The position numbers and the translations under genes were made by a program. A stretch of DNA of 64,000 bases, taken from Chryseobacterium indicum (GTDB taxonomy: Bacteria > Bacteroidota > Bacteroidia > Flavobacteriales > Weeksellaceae). Position 1 is the stretch's first letter, and each line of letters begins with the position of its first letter. This document shows, one piece after another, positions 60,530-64,000 of the stretch. The notes below the pieces were generated by a model, which saw only the letters and a list, made by a program, of their open reading frames with translations, made no database searches and had not been told where the DNA came from. The stretch lies in NCBI RefSeq assembly GCF_021504595.1, contig NZ_JACSGT010000001.1, positions 1,798,001 through 1,862,000 of the forward strand, in the 5' to 3' direction.

Positions 60530-62677
60530 ATGAACAACGAGAATGTAAGATTTCTGAAACCGCTGTTACGAGGATTTCCTATCGTCGTTCTCGCAATGAT
60601 TATTGCAGTTTTGGCAGCAAAAAAGTACCTTAACTACGTAACACCCATGTACGAAAGTACTGCAAAACTGAAACTTGCAGATACACAGGAAGGTGTACCA
60701 AGCGCAAATCTCTTCAAAGATTTCGACGTTTTTGCTACCCCAAATAAGATAAGCACTGAAATTGAAGTTCTTAAATCTACATCTTTAATTGAAAAAACAC
60801 TTGAAAAACTACCCTTTTCCACCGAAATTTACAGAAAAGGAAAAGTGCGCTCCGTAGAACTCTTTAACGATTCTCCGATAAAAGTTGAGGGCTTTTTAAC
60901 AGATGAAAAAAATTACGATAAAAAATTCAGCATCCACGTAACATCAACCCAGAATTTTACGATAGCTGCTTCAGACTCCACAAAAGAAATAAAGGGAACG
61001 TTCGGAACGCCCACAGATATTAAAGGAGGAAAAATTCTCGTTACTAAAAACGACAGCTTACTTAAGTCTAAACCTGCTGCTAAAATCATCGATCATTATG
61101 AAGTTGAATTCCTGAGCAGAGAAAAACTTTTGGACAAGATAAATAAGAATCTTGATATTGTTTCGGTAGATAAAGACGTTCCCGTTATCAGAATCAATTA
61201 TAAAAGCAACGTCCCGGAAAAAGCTAGTCTTCTCGTGAACACACTTGCAGAAACATACATTGAAGATTATATTGAAAATAAATACCGTGCTGCCAATACA
61301 ACCGTAGATTTTCTTAAGGGAGAAATCGGGCAGGCAAACAACAAACTTAGCGATGCAGAAAACCGCATCGAAAATTACAGAGACAGAAAAAATATCATTA
61401 ATATACCGCAGGAAACAGAAACCGATCTCAGAAAGATCTCTCAGCTTAAAATCCAGAAGAGCAACCTGAAAATGAATCTGGATGCGATTAAAAATCTCAA
61501 CAGCTATATTTCTGAAGGAAAAGACAATTATCTTGAACTTGCCCCAAATTTTGAAGCATTCAACGACCTTCTTTCTACGGAAATGATTAAAAATATGAAG
61601 CTGCTTCAGGCTGAAAAAAAAGAACTCCTGCTTACTTATACGCCCGAACATGAAAAAGTAAAAGTAATTGATGCTAAAATTAAAGATCTTACCGACTATC
61701 AGACAGAAAGCATAAGAAACACACAGAGAAACTTACAGATTAAGTATAACGATATCGACCGCGACATCCAGATTGCAGAACAGGCTTTTATAGGTCTGCC
61801 TGAAAAGGAAAAACTGCTGAACATCATGAACCGTGAGTTTAATCTTTACGAAAAGAATTATAATTTCCTGAACGAAAAAAGAATAGATGCAGAAATTGCA
61901 AAAGCGGCAAAAATTTCTTTTCATAAAATTATTACAAAAGGGGAACTTCCTAAACAGCCGGTTTCACCGATGCGCTCCATCATCATCATTGTTGCAGCCA
62001 TTATGAGTATGATCGGTTCTATTGCGCTGATCTACGCTGTACATTTTGCAAAAGCCAAAGTAAATGATGTGTATACCATCGAAAAAAACAGCACCATTCC
62101 TGTTGCATTTACAACACCTTTCATCAAAAACAGGGAAAACATAATGCATCATTTCCTAGAAAATGTGCTGGAAATGGAGCTTAAAGAAATCATTAAAGAT
62201 AAAAATCTCATCTGCATAACGTCTTATGATAAATCGAAACAGCATTTGTTTCATTCAAAAAATATCATAAAAGCTTTGCAGGCGCAATCCAGAAAAGTAC
62301 TGGTAATTGATGTAGCGGGAAATTTAGAAAATATTGAAAACATCGATTATATCGACTTTTCAGAAGAAAAAAATTTAAGATTAACTTCCACGGATATTGA
62401 GAATCTGATCCGTGAAAGGATGAAAGGAAACGAAATCTGCATCATCAATAACCAGTCGATAAAACAAGGAAAACTTCCTTTATTATTCCTGAAAATCGCA
62501 GATCAGAATCTTTTTGTTTTAGACAGCCGAAGAACAGCCGAAAAAACAATTATGAATGTAGAACTTCTGAAGGATGAATACAAACTGACCAATCTGTGGT
62601 TTGTTCTGAATAAAGAAGGCTACAACCCGAGTTTAATGACCTCTATTAAACGTTTTATAAACAGAAAAAGATCGTGA
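60530..62677 (+). CDS. Wzc-like polysaccharide co-polymerase with degenerate P-loop
   Basis: A 715-residue inner-membrane protein. TM1 (about 14-33), Wzz/GNVR-type periplasmic domain with long coiled coils (about 260-440) and TM2 (about 480-505, after the PKQPVSPMRS motif) define it as a chain-length/export co-polymerase. The cytosolic part (about 540-715) keeps the fold outline of a tyrosine autokinase, but the Walker A site reads CITSYDKSKQHLF, lacking the GKS/T signature, and no tyrosine-rich tail is present. It is probably not an active kinase. Confidence 0.88.
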   Translation: MNNENVRFLKPLLRGFPIVVLAMIIAVLAAKKYLNYVTPMYESTAKLKLADTQEGVPSANLFKDFDVFATPNKISTEIEVLKSTSLIEKTLEKLPFSTEIYRKGKVRSVELFNDSPIKVEGFLTDEKNYDKKFSIHVTSTQNFTIAASDSTKEIKGTFGTPTDIKGGKILVTKNDSLLKSKPAAKIIDHYEVEFLSREKLLDKINKNLDIVSVDKDVPVIRINYKSNVPEKASLLVNTLAETYIEDYIENKYRAANTTVDFLKGEIGQANNKLSDAENRIENYRDRKNIINIPQETETDLRKISQLKIQKSNLKMNLDAIKNLNSYISEGKDNYLELAPNFEAFNDLLSTEMIKNMKLLQAEKKELLLTYTPEHEKVKVIDAKIKDLTDYQTESIRNTQRNLQIKYNDIDRDIQIAEQAFIGLPEKEKLLNIMNREFNLYEKNYNFLNEKRIDAEIAKAAKISFHKIITKGELPKQPVSPMRSIIIIVAAIMSMIGSIALIYAVHFAKAKVNDVYTIEKNSTIPVAFTTPFIKNRENIMHHFLENVLEMELKEIIKDKNLICITSYDKSKQHLFHSKNIIKALQAQSRKVLVIDVAGNLENIENIDYIDFSEEKNLRLTSTDIENLIRERMKGNEICIINNQSIKQGKLPLLFLKIADQNLFVLDSRRTAEKTIMNVELLKDEYKLTNLWFVLNKEGYNPSLMTSIKRFINRKRS

Positions 62678-63900
62678 AAAAGCTTACAGAAATATTTTGC
62701 AGACCCACATCTCTGGTTTTCGCAGACCAGCTGATTTTCAGCGGAAGCAATTTTCTTCTGACGTTTTTACTTGCCCGAAAACTGAATATTTCAGATTTTG
62801 GTCTGTTCTCGTCTGTGCTTTTGGTGACGTATCTTTTGGTAGGCATCTGCAACGCCATTGTGGTACAGCCTTTCCAGATTCTGGCAGCAAAAGAATACAG
62901 TAAAAAGTCTCTGGGCTTCGTTTTTCAGGCAGCAGTACTTTTAATTCTTATTTTTGCTGCTCTTATTTCTGCTGTTAAATTTATACCGGTTTCGGCACTG
63001 TCATTTATTAAAGAGAATACAGTGGCAATCATTGTTTTTGCAGCAGCGTATGTTTTTCAGGACTTTATGAGAAAAGTTTTACTTACGATAGACCGCATAC
63101 AACTTGTGCTTTTTATCGACAGTATTTTTCTTCTTGTTTTTCCTTTAATATGGTTTGAAAACAATCTCGATTTAGGAAAAAGCCTTCTGATTATAGGAAT
63201 TGTGAATGCCATTGCTTCCATTCCCGGAGTTTGGTATGGTCTGAAAAATGCAGCATTCAGCTTCAGTAACGCTTCCCTGTTTCATTATCATTTTACAGAA
63301 GGAAAATGGCTTTTAAGCGCTTCTATAGTTCAGTGGTTTTCGGGTAATTTCTTCACTCTGGCTGCGGGAATATATTTAGGAGTCAATGCTTTAGGAGCTT
63401 TAAGACTGGTTCAGTCATTTTTCGGGGTTATTAATGTTATTCTTCAGACTGTCGAAAATTATTACCTTCCGAAAACAGCGAAGCTTCATTATCAGGACAA
63501 AAAAGAAGAAAAAAAATCACTGCTTTTCAGTATGTCGAAAGGAATGCTGGCTTTAGGAATTTTAATCATCGGTTTCTTCATCTTTTCAGAACCTCTCATT
63601 ACGCTATTGGGCGGAGAACAATACAAACAGTATGGTTTTGTAATTAAACTGGTTTCGGTACTATATGTCGTGATTTTGTACAGCTACCCTACCCGGCTTT
63701 CCATAAGAGTTCTGGAGCAGAATAAAGCTTTTTTTACAGGATACTGCATTTCGTTTGTGTTTTCATTACTCAGTTTTCATTTTTTACTGAAATACGGAGC
63801 ACTTTACGGTGCAGTTGCTGGTCTTGTAATCAACCAGATTCTAATGATCGTGTACTGGAAAATTTTACTTAACAGAAAACAGATTTCAGTATGGGCATAG
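62674..63900 (+). CDS. Wzx-type oligosaccharide flippase
   Basis: A 408-residue polytopic membrane protein with about 12 hydrophobic segments and the polysaccharide synthase/flippase pattern (LIFSGSNFLLTFLLARKLNISDFGLF, then ENYYLPKTAKLHYQ). It would flip lipid-linked repeat units across the inner membrane. GTG start at 62674 with a 4-bp GTGA overlap with the previous stop gives tight coupling. Confidence 0.85.
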   Translation: MKKLTEIFCRPTSLVFADQLIFSGSNFLLTFLLARKLNISDFGLFSSVLLVTYLLVGICNAIVVQPFQILAAKEYSKKSLGFVFQAAVLLILIFAALISAVKFIPVSALSFIKENTVAIIVFAAAYVFQDFMRKVLLTIDRIQLVLFIDSIFLLVFPLIWFENNLDLGKSLLIIGIVNAIASIPGVWYGLKNAAFSFSNASLFHYHFTEGKWLLSASIVQWFSGNFFTLAAGIYLGVNALGALRLVQSFFGVINVILQTVENYYLPKTAKLHYQDKKEEKKSLLFSMSKGMLALGILIIGFFIFSEPLITLLGGEQYKQYGFVIKLVSVLYVVILYSYPTRLSIRVLEQNKAFFTGYCISFVFSLLSFHFLLKYGALYGAVAGLVINQILMIVYWKILLNRKQISVWA

Positions 63901-64000
63901 TACATTTGATATTAGGAAAAGCAAATCCTGAAAAGATGAACGGCGTAAATAAAGTTGTTTATAATATCGCGACAAAACAGGCTGAAAATAAACAGGATGT
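63891..64000 (+). CDS. Glycosyltransferase, partial (cut by window end)
   Basis: An ATG at 63891 overlaps the flippase gene by 10 bp and opens a frame to the window edge (36 codons). It begins MGIVHLILGKANPEKMNGV, the usual start of a GT4-type glycosyltransferase N-terminal domain (glycine-rich nucleotide-sugar/acceptor loop). Its place after wza, wzc and wzx supports a role in polysaccharide repeat-unit synthesis. Only about a tenth of the gene is visible. Confidence 0.7.
   Translation, partial: MGIVHLILGKANPEKMNGVNKVVYNIATKQAENKQD

Overview
The window looks like a chromosomal segment of a Chryseobacterium-like member of the Flavobacteriia (Bacteroidota). This is inferred from AT-rich intergenic DNA, TAnnTTTG-type promoter boxes, weak Shine-Dalgarno signals, two proteins with type IX secretion (T9SS) sorting domains, TonB-dependent receptors with a DUF4249 lipoprotein partner, a sulfonolipid/sphingolipid-type acyl-CoA:amino-acid condensing enzyme, and a LodA-type quinoprotein. 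No phage, plasmid or transposase genes are seen.

Layout. (1) 0.2-4 kb, minus strand: dnaX, whose gamma and tau reading frames are joined only by a -1 shift on an A10 run, then an alpha-oxoamine synthase with a TetR regulator. (2) 4.9-11.9 kb: a CPA1 Na+/H+ antiporter, an MFS exporter, a small hypothetical gene with a sigma54-like promoter, a membrane-anchored DUF4041 plus GIY-YIG nuclease (SNIPE-like, possible phage defence), and a lipoprotein with a TNT-type NAD+ glycohydrolase domain followed by a small partner gene. (3) 12-22.5 kb: a redox region. lodA/lodB (a cysteine-tryptophylquinone oxidase and its maturation flavoprotein) lie on the minus strand. A five-gene plus-strand operon follows: dehydrogenase small subunit, GMC oxidoreductase, VioB-like ferritin-like protein, acetoacetate-decarboxylase-like protein and nitrobindin-like protein. 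An Lrp/AsnC regulator lies just beyond. (4) 23.8-36.3 kb: two large T9SS cargo proteins (an L-type lectin/CHU_C protein and an FN3 protein), a di-haem cytochrome c peroxidase, and two outer-membrane receptors, one paired with DUF4249. (5) 36.3-37.6 kb: a gene-free repeat island with three tandem ~250-bp units. (6) 37.7-53.2 kb: a PQQ-type sugar dehydrogenase, a six-gene CheB/CheR/hybrid-kinase operon, an AraC regulator, tRNA-Ser(UGA), and a stress-type set (DUF6766, FAD-Rieske oxidase, SDR). (7) 54.4-64 kb: a signalling operon (sigma54 response regulator, NosP-like FIST protein, hybrid kinase with Hpt, single-domain regulator) running into exopolysaccharide export genes (Wza-like, Wzc-like, flippase, start of a glycosyltransferase cut by the window end).

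How it fits together. Two signalling blocks stand out. One is a CheB/CheR phosphorelay with no chemoreceptor, CheA or CheW in view. The other is a FIST/hybrid-kinase/sigma54 module directly upstream of polysaccharide genes, suggesting signal-dependent control of surface polysaccharide. Non-coding highlights are two copies of a small RNA-like element (identical 42-nt core with a 9-codon ORF, different but compensated terminator stems) and several families of inverted-repeat elements between genes.
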